29,536 nt of DNA from Pelargonium nanum (Eukaryota > Streptophyta > Magnoliopsida > Geraniales > Geraniaceae), in contig JAYMTF010000828.1 in assembly GCA_036897485.1 (NCBI GenBank), positions 1 to 29,536 on the forward strand. Direction: 5' to 3'. The notes below the pieces were generated by a model. That model was not told the origin of the DNA and did no database searches. It saw nothing but the letters and a program-made list of their open reading frames with translations. Position numbers and translations under genes: made by a program. This document shows positions 20,245-29,536 of the stretch, piece by piece (position 1 is the stretch's first letter; each line of letters starts with the position of its first letter).

Positions 20245-21336
20245 ACAGTATTCTTTCATGGGCGACTAGTTTTACTACAAATCCTGCTGGGGATGGGTAC
20301 TTTGGACCCACATATCTCATACTACCTACAACGTTGTTCCAGAATTGGGCAGTCCTACATTTACAAATCCTAGGTTGAAACTTCAAAAGCTTCCTTGTTT
20401 TGTAGCTTGTTATTACAGAGAAAACTAGCTTCTTGACCGTGTTTAGTCGTTGCGAATTAGTGATGACAGAGACTGGCTTGATGGACACCTTTACAGAGGC
20501 TATGTTATATAATAGTTTGGTATTTATAAAGTAGAGAGGTTTGATGATTCGTGTAAAGTCTGGCTCTGGTTTATGTTGTTGCCTAACATTTTATAGTTGA
20601 AAGCAGGTTATGATTGCAACCAAATCTTAACTTTCTACCTTGGTTCCAAAATATGAAATTTATATTCTTCAGAACATAATTAGATATTAGTGAACTTGTG
20701 ATTCATTGCCTCTGTGATTTCTTGCAATAGCAAGTGCGCATGCGTGTTTGTTGCATGTATTTTTCATGTACGCTACCATACACTATTTGCAGATAATTGA
20801 TGAACTTGTGGACAACCATTGATAAAATTTTGGACATTTATTGGTGCAAAACATGAGTAAATCTAAAGTTACAAATATTTATTTGTGTGTAAACATAGGC
20901 AACATGGGACAAAGCTCTGTTTCAAGCAATGCACAGTGATGAAGATATTCCACTTTATTTTTCAATTACATGAACATATATTGTAATGAATACAAAACTG
21001 TATATCAATAATGAGAAAAATAGAAATGTACTTTCAATAGTAAACTTTCTCAAGTCCAGGCTTTTGTGATCATCCCAACATAATAAACACGAACATTCAT
21101 GTTCCACAAAATTGTTAAAACTGGAACCAACATGAAATACCTCTTTCTGGAGACAATTTCATATCCCAGTTTACAGCTCTTCAACAAAAGGAAATGACAA
21201 CTTCTCTTGGCATCAACGGGCAAAATATCGCAGGTGGACACAACTATACTATATATTGCCTCATGAAACAAATAACTTTACAGCAAAATTTGCTTATCTT
21301 TCTTGAGAAATGATGAGATGAAATTGGAACAACTAT
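20245..21336. other. 3' UTR of the AT-hook gene and AT-rich spacer
   Basis: The 3' UTR probably runs some 250-300 bp, to around 20530, where AT-rich sequence (TATTTATAAAG) suits 3' end formation. The remainder is AT-rich, with short open frames on both strands that show no protein features. Confidence 0.5.
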
Positions 21337-21515
21337 GGTAGTGTTTGGATTAAAACTTTTGGAATAGGAATGAGTATGGGAATAGAACGATATTCCCATT
21401 CTAAAGTCATTCTCATGACCAAAACGTTGTAATCCAAACACAAAGAATGCAAATTTGATTCCCATTCTCCTTCGTGATTCCAATTCCTGAACAAAATTCC
21501 AACTCAAACACTACC
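21337..21515. mobile_element. MITE copy A, 179 bp
   Basis: Terminal inverted repeats GGTAGTGTTTGGATT and AACTCAAACACTACC bound the element. Inside are opposed GGAATAGGAATG/CATTCTCAT and GGGAATAG/TATTCCCATT phrases, so the whole can fold on itself. The right flank TAAAATATT is shared with copy B (18195 onward), so either the true end lies further right or the target preference is AT-rich. The TIR style (GG...TGTTTGG) is closest to PIF/Harbinger-type MITEs, but a clean TWA target duplication was not found. No coding capacity. Confidence 0.7.
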
Positions 21516-23097
21516 TAAAATATTTATGACAACTTTGTATTGAAAATGCCATTTGATCCGGAGATTGGGATGCGTCGATTAGCAGAGATGCGAGATTGTA
21601 GGAGTGAGAAGTGGCTTGGCACTGCAAACCGTTGCTGTCCGCCAGTTAAAAAAGATGGGGGCATGCATAGCTGCAATGCTTGGCCTCCTACACTTCCTGC
21701 AGTAGAAAATGGAACGCTTTATGATAAAACAACTAGTGACTGAATTCAAGAACAGGTTTTGGAAACATAAAGTCATAAACACAATGCAAGTTTTGTCACT
21801 ATCAGTTGATATTCCAAATAAAGTTTGGCAGAGGAACTTCATCAAACAGTACAATAAAAAAGAAATCATATGTTCCCAAACTATCTGCTCCATAGCTCAT
21901 CACTCATTCCCTCCTTAACCACAAAACTAGGATTTGAATCTCATTTGACCATGATTTAAACAATGGACACAGGACTCTATAGCTACTGTTATTCTAAAAA
22001 TCCAAATTCTTTCACTACAAATGCTTCAATTTGGAGACTTTCCACTTCTTTCTAGAAGAATTCATTCGGCTGCCTGGAAAGGATGTGCTGTTATCATGAA
22101 CTGTCACTTTCAGTCAAAATTTCTTTCTTAGATCGACCTTCCCATGTGCCATGTGTACTCTATTCAAGAAGAAACTATGTGCACTTTATAGTTAAATCGC
22201 TAAGGCTGCTTGGGATGAGCCACCTAACACGAATAAAATCACAAATCCTGGGGAATTCAGAATACTATCATTGTTTTCAGGCTCTTTTGGAACTGGACTG
22301 TTTAAGAAGTATCCTTCAGTCTGCAGTCCTTGGTTTCACAGATGTTCTGTTGAACTTATGGGAAGCTCACAACTGGGTTATTTTTAAATTCAGAGACTGA
22401 CCCCTACTAAATCTCTTGAAAATCAATTCTTTCCAAGATTTTTTTTGCATAAAACGGTTAATTGAAAAATAATATCTAACCTAACCAAACCCAGGATATC
22501 TTAATCTTTCTGCCAAGATTGTCTGATGGTTCAGTCTCTGGGAACCAACCTGGTGTGGATTGGAAACTTTCACCAAACAAGGCAGGTGTTGTTTAATAAG
22601 GTGGCTAGTCCATCTATGTTTAAAGATTCTATTTGTCACTTCTTCACGGGCCAGTGGTAATTGTGGCTCATTGGGAAGGTGGGGGAAGAAGAAGATTTAG
22701 CATAGGTTGGCAAATTTGGCATGGGTTGGTGTTTGTAAATTTAGGGGCCTGTCCAGCATTCTATAGGCTGAAGGTGGAAGAGTGTTTCTGACATCATCAC
22801 CCTTTGCCTGCAGTTTGTTTATGAACTTTTCCAGTGAAAATATAAACAAAACTTCCGTTCCATAATATTGTTCTCAACCTTCTTCTTCCAAATCTGTCTA
22901 ACAGTTCAACTCATTCAGATACTCGTATTGGAAGGGTGATGCAAGATGCATCCTACAGCCTACACACTCATGCTCACATGAATTGATATACTTTTCTTTC
23001 AATTGCTCACAAAAATATATAAGAATTCAGCTCGTCAAAATACAATACAAAATATCCTTTTGACAGGAGCATATCACATAAATTCTTATTATATTCA
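21516..23097. other. Intergenic region between two convergent genes
   Basis: The AT-hook gene (plus) and the ataxin-2-like gene (minus) converge here. About 21545-21720 has higher GC and opposed open frames but no recognisable protein; it could be part of a non-coding transcript or an old gene fragment. The remainder to 23097 is ordinary AT-rich DNA that includes the 3' UTR of the minus-strand gene near 22900-23097. Confidence 0.45.
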
Positions 23098-26000
23098 TCA
23101 TGCATTAGAGTTTGAAGAATCATCATCCATACCTTGATTCTTTGGATATTGAGCCTGGTGCGGATTCACCTGAGGACGGGCAGGCACTGGTGGAATGGCT
23201 GCCGGGCCATGAACGAAATCCTTCCAATATGAAATATTATACAGTTTAGCTTACAGGGAATCACATAGTAATGTGCGCAGATGAAAAATGCAAGAAAAGG
23301 AAAATATGAGAGAGAGAGAGAGAGAGAGATTTAAAAAAGAAGACGCAAGATAGTAGTGAAAACAAGAAAATGAGGTTAAATAAATAAACATGTTTAAATA
23401 TTTTGTCTTCTATGAGCATTGCAACTTTCGATAATCAGGTACTAGATCTGAGATGCATATCATTAAAACCTGTGCTCCACAGAAACTTTGGTTAATGTCA
23501 TTAACCATCTATATTAATAGAAAGACTGGCTAAGAGATTCCAATTTCAGCAGAGAGAATGGTACACTACTAGAATCAGCAAATGCACCAATTTGAGGCCT
23601 TATAATAAGCACAACCAATTACATATAACATACTAAAGAACATCCATCACACAATGATTTATAAAGTAGGCAGAACAGTAGCTTCCTGAAACCTAATCAT
23701 AGGTATGACATCTTTATTAAAAAAGAACTTAGATAACAGCATATTAGAAACTCATGTCATACCATTAATAGAATAACAGGCAACCTCCAATTTTATCAAA
23801 CTCATTTCAAGTAACTTTGAGATGTTCATCTCAAAAATAAATATCATGTAGTCTCAATGAGTTGAAGGTATTGTATCTTACATAAGTGATCATATGTCCA
23901 TAGGGATGTTGCACATAAGGATGTTGCATGTAAGCATGTTGCCCAACAACCGGTTGCCCATAAAGATATTGCCAAGGATATTCCGCATAAGGTCCGACCA
24001 TGACCTGCAGAAAGAGGTAATTAGGATCACACTAATTCATCAGCAATCCAATCTTCAACAGCTAAAAACTAATGGGAAGAAACAGCCTGAAATATGGTAC
24101 AAGATTCATCGACTACTTACGGTTGGAGAATTCGGCTGGACATATGGAGGTCCAGCATGAACAGAGGGATATTGACCAGCAAGTCTAACTGGCTGCATCC
24201 CGCTTCCCATTTGTCCAATAACCTGTATCCAGATAAAAGAACCGAGGGAGAATTACAAACAGCGCCATACCAAATATTCCCACTCGAACTAGAACAAGCA
24301 TACAATTAGACACAGGTCCTGACAGTGTATGATGATGATACCAGCTAATGACAACAGAATATGTTGTTTATTCATTAGATAATGAGGAAACACTGATAAG
24401 TATAGCAAAACAATTCTAACTATATGAGTGAACTGTGATACAGAGTTGAAGGTTCAGAACATGCTACACTTCAAACCCAATACACTCAATTCCTGCCCAA
24501 AAATTTCCAGGAAACACTGATAAGTATAACAATATATTACCAATACTTCTAACTATATGATTGAACTGTGATTCAGAACATCTACACGTAAAATCAAATA
24601 CACTAGTTTCCTTCCCAGAAATATCCTTTATAAGCAGACTACCCCTGCTGTTTGCGCAAATTCTCAGTTTCATCTCTGTGGCTGGAAGCAACATATTGTC
24701 CCATTTTTTAATCCATTTAGTTTTGCAGTTAAAATAGATGAAAAACTCACATGCAGGTGGCACATACAGCTATAATGCTGGTTATTGTGCTTCTATAGAA
24801 GCTCTAGCATTGCCCAAACAAAATATAACATAATGTCTTGGCAACCTATCCACCCAAATGACATGTTAATATTTATTCGTTGCATTGTCAATGAGAGTCA
24901 GGACAATTTCATAAATTAAAATACAGCAATGATGACCATATTGATCCTTTTAAAAGTAAAATTATCTAAAAGGAGATGAAAAGATACTTTTTAAATAAGG
25001 AAAAGTATAAAGGGAATAACTTTTAAGTTTCTGGCACGAAGAATCAACCAACTGGATAGATTAGCTGGAGACTGGCTTATAACATCCTAATTTCGGAGGA
25101 ACCAATCTACCTATAATATATAATATTGCGTTACTCGTCATTATGATAAAGCTATGGACATATCATGTTCCTGTTGCAGATATAGCAGTGGTCTACCTTC
25201 AAGGTAACTTGGGTCTCAATATATAAGAATGTTGAAAGTCTTTCTCTTTTACCCTCGAAAATCGAAATTATTTCCAAATAGCTTGACAAATTTCATATAA
25301 CCACAGAAATTTCTCTGATTCTAAGAAGAATAAACTTTCTTAACTCTTAGTCAATCTATGTATGTTGGGTTGAGCTACTGTAACGACATTTAAGCCCTTG
25401 TGACAAAATTTCTTGGGTAATAACAAATGGAAGGCTATCCTTAACAAAAATGAAATACCTGCAATTAACATTTAGATTGAAGCACATACACTATGTCAGC
25501 TTGGAGGGAGAGAGATGATAAAATATGAGATATTAGAATTCACTACTACATACAGGTTGGGAAAATTGAGGGCCTCCATTTCCATACACAGGATATTGAG
25601 ATGCAAAAGGGCCAATTCCAACTTCTGGTCGAACAGCAGTAGGTGCCATGTGATAGTTGTTTTGCATGTTAGTCGTGCCTGTGATTGCTTGCCGCGCAGG
25701 AATCTCAGCCTCAGATTTAGCAAAAGATGGAGCAAAGTTTTGAGCCTCAGGATTGAGCTTAGATTCCTATAAAATATGCATGTTAATAAGAAATGGTAGA
25801 TTAGGTTTGAAAAATAATAAAGTACTGCAAAGTTTCAATTAGATTAAATGGTTGTGATAACCATTTTACAAACATGGAAATTACTACTAGCAACTTGACA
25901 TAATACTTACTAGAGCATATTCCAAATACAGAAAGAAATAAGCAATTCAAATCAATTTAGAAGCAGTTGTTCCAAATTTATGATTACCTGAGTACTTTTC

Positions 26001-29000
26001 TTAAATTTTGAACCTCGAGAAGGGACCACTTCAGTTGAAGCTGCTAATGAATGAAAGCGAGCGTCTGAAGCAACATCAACAACTGAACTGAAAGAAGTTG
26101 AAACACCTGAAGGTTGCCTTTCATCAACAGGTTTTACTTGGATAGTGCTGGATTTCACTGGATGCACAGTATGTATGTTAATAGCTTTTTTCTAAAGAAA
26201 TACTAAATAAAAGCATCTTCGTGCAAAAGGAAAAGTCCAAGCTGGCAAAATACAAAGATATTTCACTCATGCTTTCTCTGTAGAAATCCAGCATTTGTAA
26301 CTGGAGGACATCACCTAAATGCATCTTAGAGAGTTTTTATTTATTTATGAAAGATTATGTGATGCAGGGCATACATAAAATCTTCATCAATCCTAATTCC
26401 TAAGTATAAGTGACCCCAACATAGACAGATTCAAGATTGTTTCATGTCAACTCCCTAATATTAGCACAAAATAACAAAAGTCTTCATAGCCTAATACATA
26501 TACACCATTAAAACTTGCAGTCTTTTCTAGGATAACATTATTCACAAAATGGGTAACAAAGACACTCGGCACTAACATAAATAAGGCATACTATATTTGT
26601 TTAAAGGCGTGTGACTGAACATAGGATACAATGAACATTAAACTCACATTGCAAACTTGTGCCTCGACTGTCATCAACCTGCAGAAATGATTATAGTAGT
26701 CAATATAACTTGGGCAACGAAAATACTATTTCCATATGCAATGAAATTGAGTATGCTTGTCTTCACGTACAATCTCTTCATTATCGCCATCATGATCTCT
26801 CTCTGAGCAGCCATCCCCAATTTGCCTGTCAGGAAAACAATTTACAGGAACCTCAGGATGGCAAATATATCTTAAAATGAAAGGACATCCAGTGACCAAT
26901 TTTCTGTAAATAATAATAATGAAACGTATGGGGAGAATAACTCATGACTGTTCTACAAGAATAGATACCACTATTTGTGATTCCACAAAGGACAAAGCCA
27001 ATAGACTGTCATGCATGTCCATTGCCAAATACAGAATTACTGTGCATTAAAAGATCTTTTGACTGACAATTTTTCTCTGCTAAGTGCTAACTAAATCTAG
27101 ACTCAATATTTACAAAATCTCAATAATAGTATAATCACTAAAGTTCTTCGGGATATTACTTGTACTCAAATAGTCTAGTGGCACAAACTGCAGCTTATTT
27201 TGATGCTCAGATCCCAAAATAATATAAACAGTTTCATTGTGTATATGGATACAAAGGTAACTCTTCGTCTCTTCCTTTCGTGAGGTAAGGGTTCGAGGGT
27301 TCAACTATTTAGTATTTAGACACTTAACTAATACACTGTTCAGTATACAATGACTCTTAAACCATCTTTCAGCCTCTGCCATCAACTACCAGAATTTGGT
27401 TCACACAACTTCATATCTGAAAACCCTACACATATAAAGAGTAGAACCTTCCCTGCAGCGGGCCAACAAGAAGAGAACTATATGGAATTTTCTGCTTGTA
27501 TAAGAATAAGAACAAGTACAGCCTATAAATTAATTCTATTAGCACTGTCATAAGTTTGTAGTGTGATATAATAATAAAATAAAGACCAACAGAATGAAAG
27601 CTAAGTAGGTGCTTAAGACTATCATGGACATCAATAGGTGGCTTCACAATTAGTAAGAGATTCTGAAAAGAAATAAACTAAATTCAAAGTTTTAAACTTT
27701 GAAGATAACTAAAAGACAGGGTCGTTATGATTTGTGGTAGTGTAGTCTACTAGACTATTTCAATTCATCTAAAAATTCTTTTGTAATTGTGTTAAAAAAA
27801 AATTACTTTTGTAATTTCCAGTATCCTCTCTAACAAGTAACAAGTGAAGCATGTAATAACAGAAAACGGCTGACTATATAATATGCTGAGCAGCAACTGA
27901 AAATATATGTGCCTTTAGGCTTTAACTCAGGTTTTGGTCTATACTAGTCAAGCAGGAAAAGCGGGGAAAAAATCTAACAAGAGAAATGTACCTTGTTTCA
28001 TTAATTTGCTTTTCCATCTCCAACGTGCTCTTCATGCACTCAGAGGAAGCAATGGTGCCTGCAATAGGTTCTATATCATTTCCAGCAACACCTTCAGATG
28101 GAAGCTGATCTTTCTGCACGGCAAACCACGTAAGTATATCAATATCATCAGTGGCATCCCGTAATAAGAATAGAAATAACATTGTACCGTAGATGAATGC
28201 AGAGTTACTTGCCTTGACCACAACTTGCACAAAATCATCCGATTGGATCACAAGTGTACTTATTGGAACCCCTTCAGTTATATTTGCACTACCTTTCCCC
28301 ATTTTAGTCATTATTGCATTCTTCAAGACAATACCTACACCAATCATATACCAATTCAAATATTTTCACACCAATTCAAATATAAATAAACGAACCAAAT
28401 GGTTAATGGTAGAAATAAAAATCAACATTAAGAATTAAGAAAGTAAATACTTTTTCTTAGATAAGTAAAACCCAGATTAGAACCCAATTCCAAAATCACC
28501 CCAACTTCCTGGAATAAACAAAACCCACAAGCAATTTGCTTGAAAATTAGGACCAATAAAAAGGATTTCAGTAATTTCGTCAGATTGAGAGGTAATGCAA
28601 TTAGTGGTTAACACACTGAGCCAAATGATTGAAAATTTTGCTTGCGCAAATGTTAAAAATTTGTCCTTGGAATAGGAAAAGCCGGATCAAAATCTGAACG
28701 AAATCACCACAATTTGTCCCGATGGCCAAAACCCAAGTTACAATTCAGGTTCAAAATGATACCCATAAGAGGATTCCGGTAAATTCAGCAATCATGTTTA
28801 AGAAAAACAATAATAAAGAAACAAACAAACCAAAAGCCCAGAAAATGAAGAACACACCGTATTCTTTCTCGAAGGAGGCAGTGTAAAAGATCCCAGAATA
28901 GACGGAGCCGTCCCTCGCGTAGAGATCGACGGGCCGATCAACGAGTTCCATGATGGCCATAATCAGTTTCTCCGCTGGCGACTGTGAGTTTCCGGCTTGC

Positions 29001-29002
29001 AT
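23098..29002 (-). CDS. Ataxin-2-like protein with SM-ATX domain and PAM2 motif (CID-type), ten exons, 401 aa
   Basis: Exons, in gene order: 29002-28858, 28334-28213, 28113-27992, 26825-26771, 26678-26648, 26157-25988, 25766-25554, 24222-24121, 24004-23882, 23220-23098. The total is 1206 nt and every phase agrees. Residues 1-89 form an SM-ATX (ataxin-2 Sm-like) domain: EKLIMAIMELVDRPVDLYA, DGSVYSGIF, VQVVVK. PAM2 lies at 216-230 (ESKLNPEAQNFAPSF; Leu219, Ala223, Phe226 and Pro228 fit the consensus) and should bind the MLLE domain of poly(A)-binding protein. Residues 240-361 are rich in Tyr, Pro, Gln and His and look prion-like. This suggests a cytoplasmic RNP or stress-granule role in mRNA control. 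No LsmAD domain is recognisable between SM and PAM2, where canonical ataxin-2/CID3/CID4 proteins have one. The second intron uses a GC donor (AAG|GCAAGT). Ataxin-2 architecture is certain; the precise CID number is not. Confidence 0.9.
23308..23329. repeat. GA microsatellite in the last intron
   Basis: About ten perfect GA units lie within the last intron (23881-23221) of the ataxin-2-like gene. On the transcribed strand this is a CU tract 87-108 nt before the acceptor of exon 10, so it could act as an extended pyrimidine tract; that is speculation. Confidence 0.9.
23897..23941 (-). repeat. Exonic 15-bp tandem repeat encoding QH(A/P)Y(M/V/G)
   Basis: Three adjacent 15-nt units, each ending GATGTTG or CATGTTG on the plus strand, encode QHAYM, QHPYV and QHPYG (residues 342-356) in exon 9 of the ataxin-2-like gene. 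A 15-nt unit keeps the frame, so the copy number could vary between alleles. Confidence 0.85.
24385..24626. repeat. Intronic tandem duplication, ~124-bp period
   Basis: AGGAAACACTGATAAGTATA occurs at 24385 and 24509. The two copies (24385-24508 and 24509-24626) share TTCTAACTATATGA, GAACTGTGAT, CAGAACAT, AATACACT and CCCARAAATWTCC in the same order, with small indels. They lie in the intron between exons 7 and 8 of the ataxin-2-like gene. Confidence 0.85.
28114..28212 (-). other. GC-AG intron (99 nt) of the ataxin-2-like gene
   Basis: On the minus strand the junction is GTCAAG|GCAAGT...GTGCAG|AAAGAT. This join keeps the frame (VVVK|KDQLPSEG). The only nearby GT donor, four bases further at GCAA|GTAACT, shifts the frame and reaches a stop within eight codons. 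AAG|GCAAGT is the usual strong context for GC donors. Confidence 0.8.
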
Positions 29003-29536
29003 CTCTGCTGTAGTGCTCTGTTCTTGCGAATTGAAATCAAGTTTTTTTTTTCGAATATTAGTGGCACGAGTAAGGAAAATGTATATACTTTTTCTTTTTT
29101 TTAAGATTTTTTTTCTTCTTTCTTTTGAAACAATCTTCTTATTTTTCTAGAAATTAAAATTCGATTAGAAAGAAATGTTTATTCCTTTCATAAATCAGTT
29201 ACTCGACTTAGTGCTAACTTGCTAGGAATAATTCATATGAAGGCATAATTCATACATAATTAATTCATTTAAAAAATTATATATTGTTTTTACAGAAAAA
29301 TAAAACACTTATTATTATTTTTATTAGATATATTTTAATACCAAAATAACAATCATTAAAATAAATTAAAAGTAACAACGCCTAATCTAATATATATATA
29401 TAATTTCTAATGGGTATCCCAATTGAGTGACACATGTCACTAAAACTTCTCCAATTAATAGTTCAATTGAATGACACGTGTCAATGAGACCCACCATTAA
29501 TAAATAAATCAATTTTAATTTAAATAATTGTTTAAA
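29003..29536 (-). promoter_or_regulatory. 5' leader and upstream region of the ataxin-2-like gene
   Basis: The leader (about 29003-29130, minus strand) is rich in A and C and has a run of A (T on the plus strand) near 29041-29050. Further upstream are two 12-bp palindromes, TGACACATGTCA (29428-29439) and TGACACGTGTCA (29472-29483), each preceded on the plus strand by CAATTGA(G/A). The second contains a perfect G-box (CACGTG). A TA run sits at about 29391-29402. No strong TATA box was placed, and the palindromes may instead serve a gene beyond the window. Confidence 0.5.

Noticed and set aside
21244..21507. 87-aa minus-strand open frame
   Set aside because: It runs through MITE copy A and so reflects the repeat rather than a gene.
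22083..22400. 105-aa plus-strand open frame
   Set aside because: No recognisable domain, no convincing promoter and intergenic composition; not enough to call a gene.
28193..28438. Plus-strand open frame over exon 2 of the ataxin-2-like gene
   Set aside because: It is antisense to the well-supported SM-ATX exon.
1..29536. CRISPR arrays, rRNA, tRNA, bacterial operons or riboswitches
   Set aside because: No regular spacer arrays, cloverleaf structures or rRNA segments were found, and the gene structure is that of a plant nuclear genome.

Overview
This window looks like nuclear DNA of a eudicot plant. Non-coding DNA is AT-rich, the coding exons are interrupted by GT-AG introns with pyrimidine-rich acceptors, and there are TATA boxes followed by CT-rich leaders, plant-type MITEs and SINE-like remnants, and plant-specific protein families. 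I cannot name the species from the sequence alone. There are five protein-coding genes, all built here by hand from splice sites, reading phase and protein features. No RNA genes, CRISPR arrays or bacterial features were seen.

Layout. (1) 656-2233, plus: an intronless secreted berberine-bridge-enzyme-like FAD oxidase of 525 aa. (2) 2234-6513: AT-rich spacer with a Stowaway-type MITE and a ~440 bp fold-back element whose inverted arms are interleaved. (3) 6514-6891, plus: an intronless 125-aa protein with an MGNC N-terminus and a PADRE-like WRPALQSIPE C-terminus. (4) 6892-9918: spacer with two weakly supported LTR-like remnants. (5) 9919-13840, plus, five exons: a 456-aa, probably nuclear protein of a family I do not recognise, with a hAT-like MITE and a SINE-like remnant in its first intron. 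(6) About 14800-20244, plus: an AT-hook protein of 416 or 419 aa with a predicted three-part, ATG-free 5' leader split by a ~3.5 kb leader intron. (7) 20245-23097: spacer with a MITE that has a sibling copy inside the leader intron. (8) 23098-29002, minus, ten exons: a 401-aa ataxin-2-type protein with an SM-ATX domain, a PAM2 motif and a Tyr/Pro/Gln/His-rich tail, but no recognisable LsmAD domain. (9) 29003-29536: its upstream region, with two palindromic ACGTG-type boxes.

The genes show no obvious shared pathway; this is an ordinary genic stretch and I found no clear candidate for a new multi-gene system. The points most worth checking are the SM-ATX plus PAM2 architecture with a GC-AG intron and an exonic 15-bp repeat, the active-site substitutions in the BBE-like oxidase, the interleaved inverted repeats near 3.87-4.31 kb, the long split leader of the AT-hook gene, and the unrecognised 456-aa protein.
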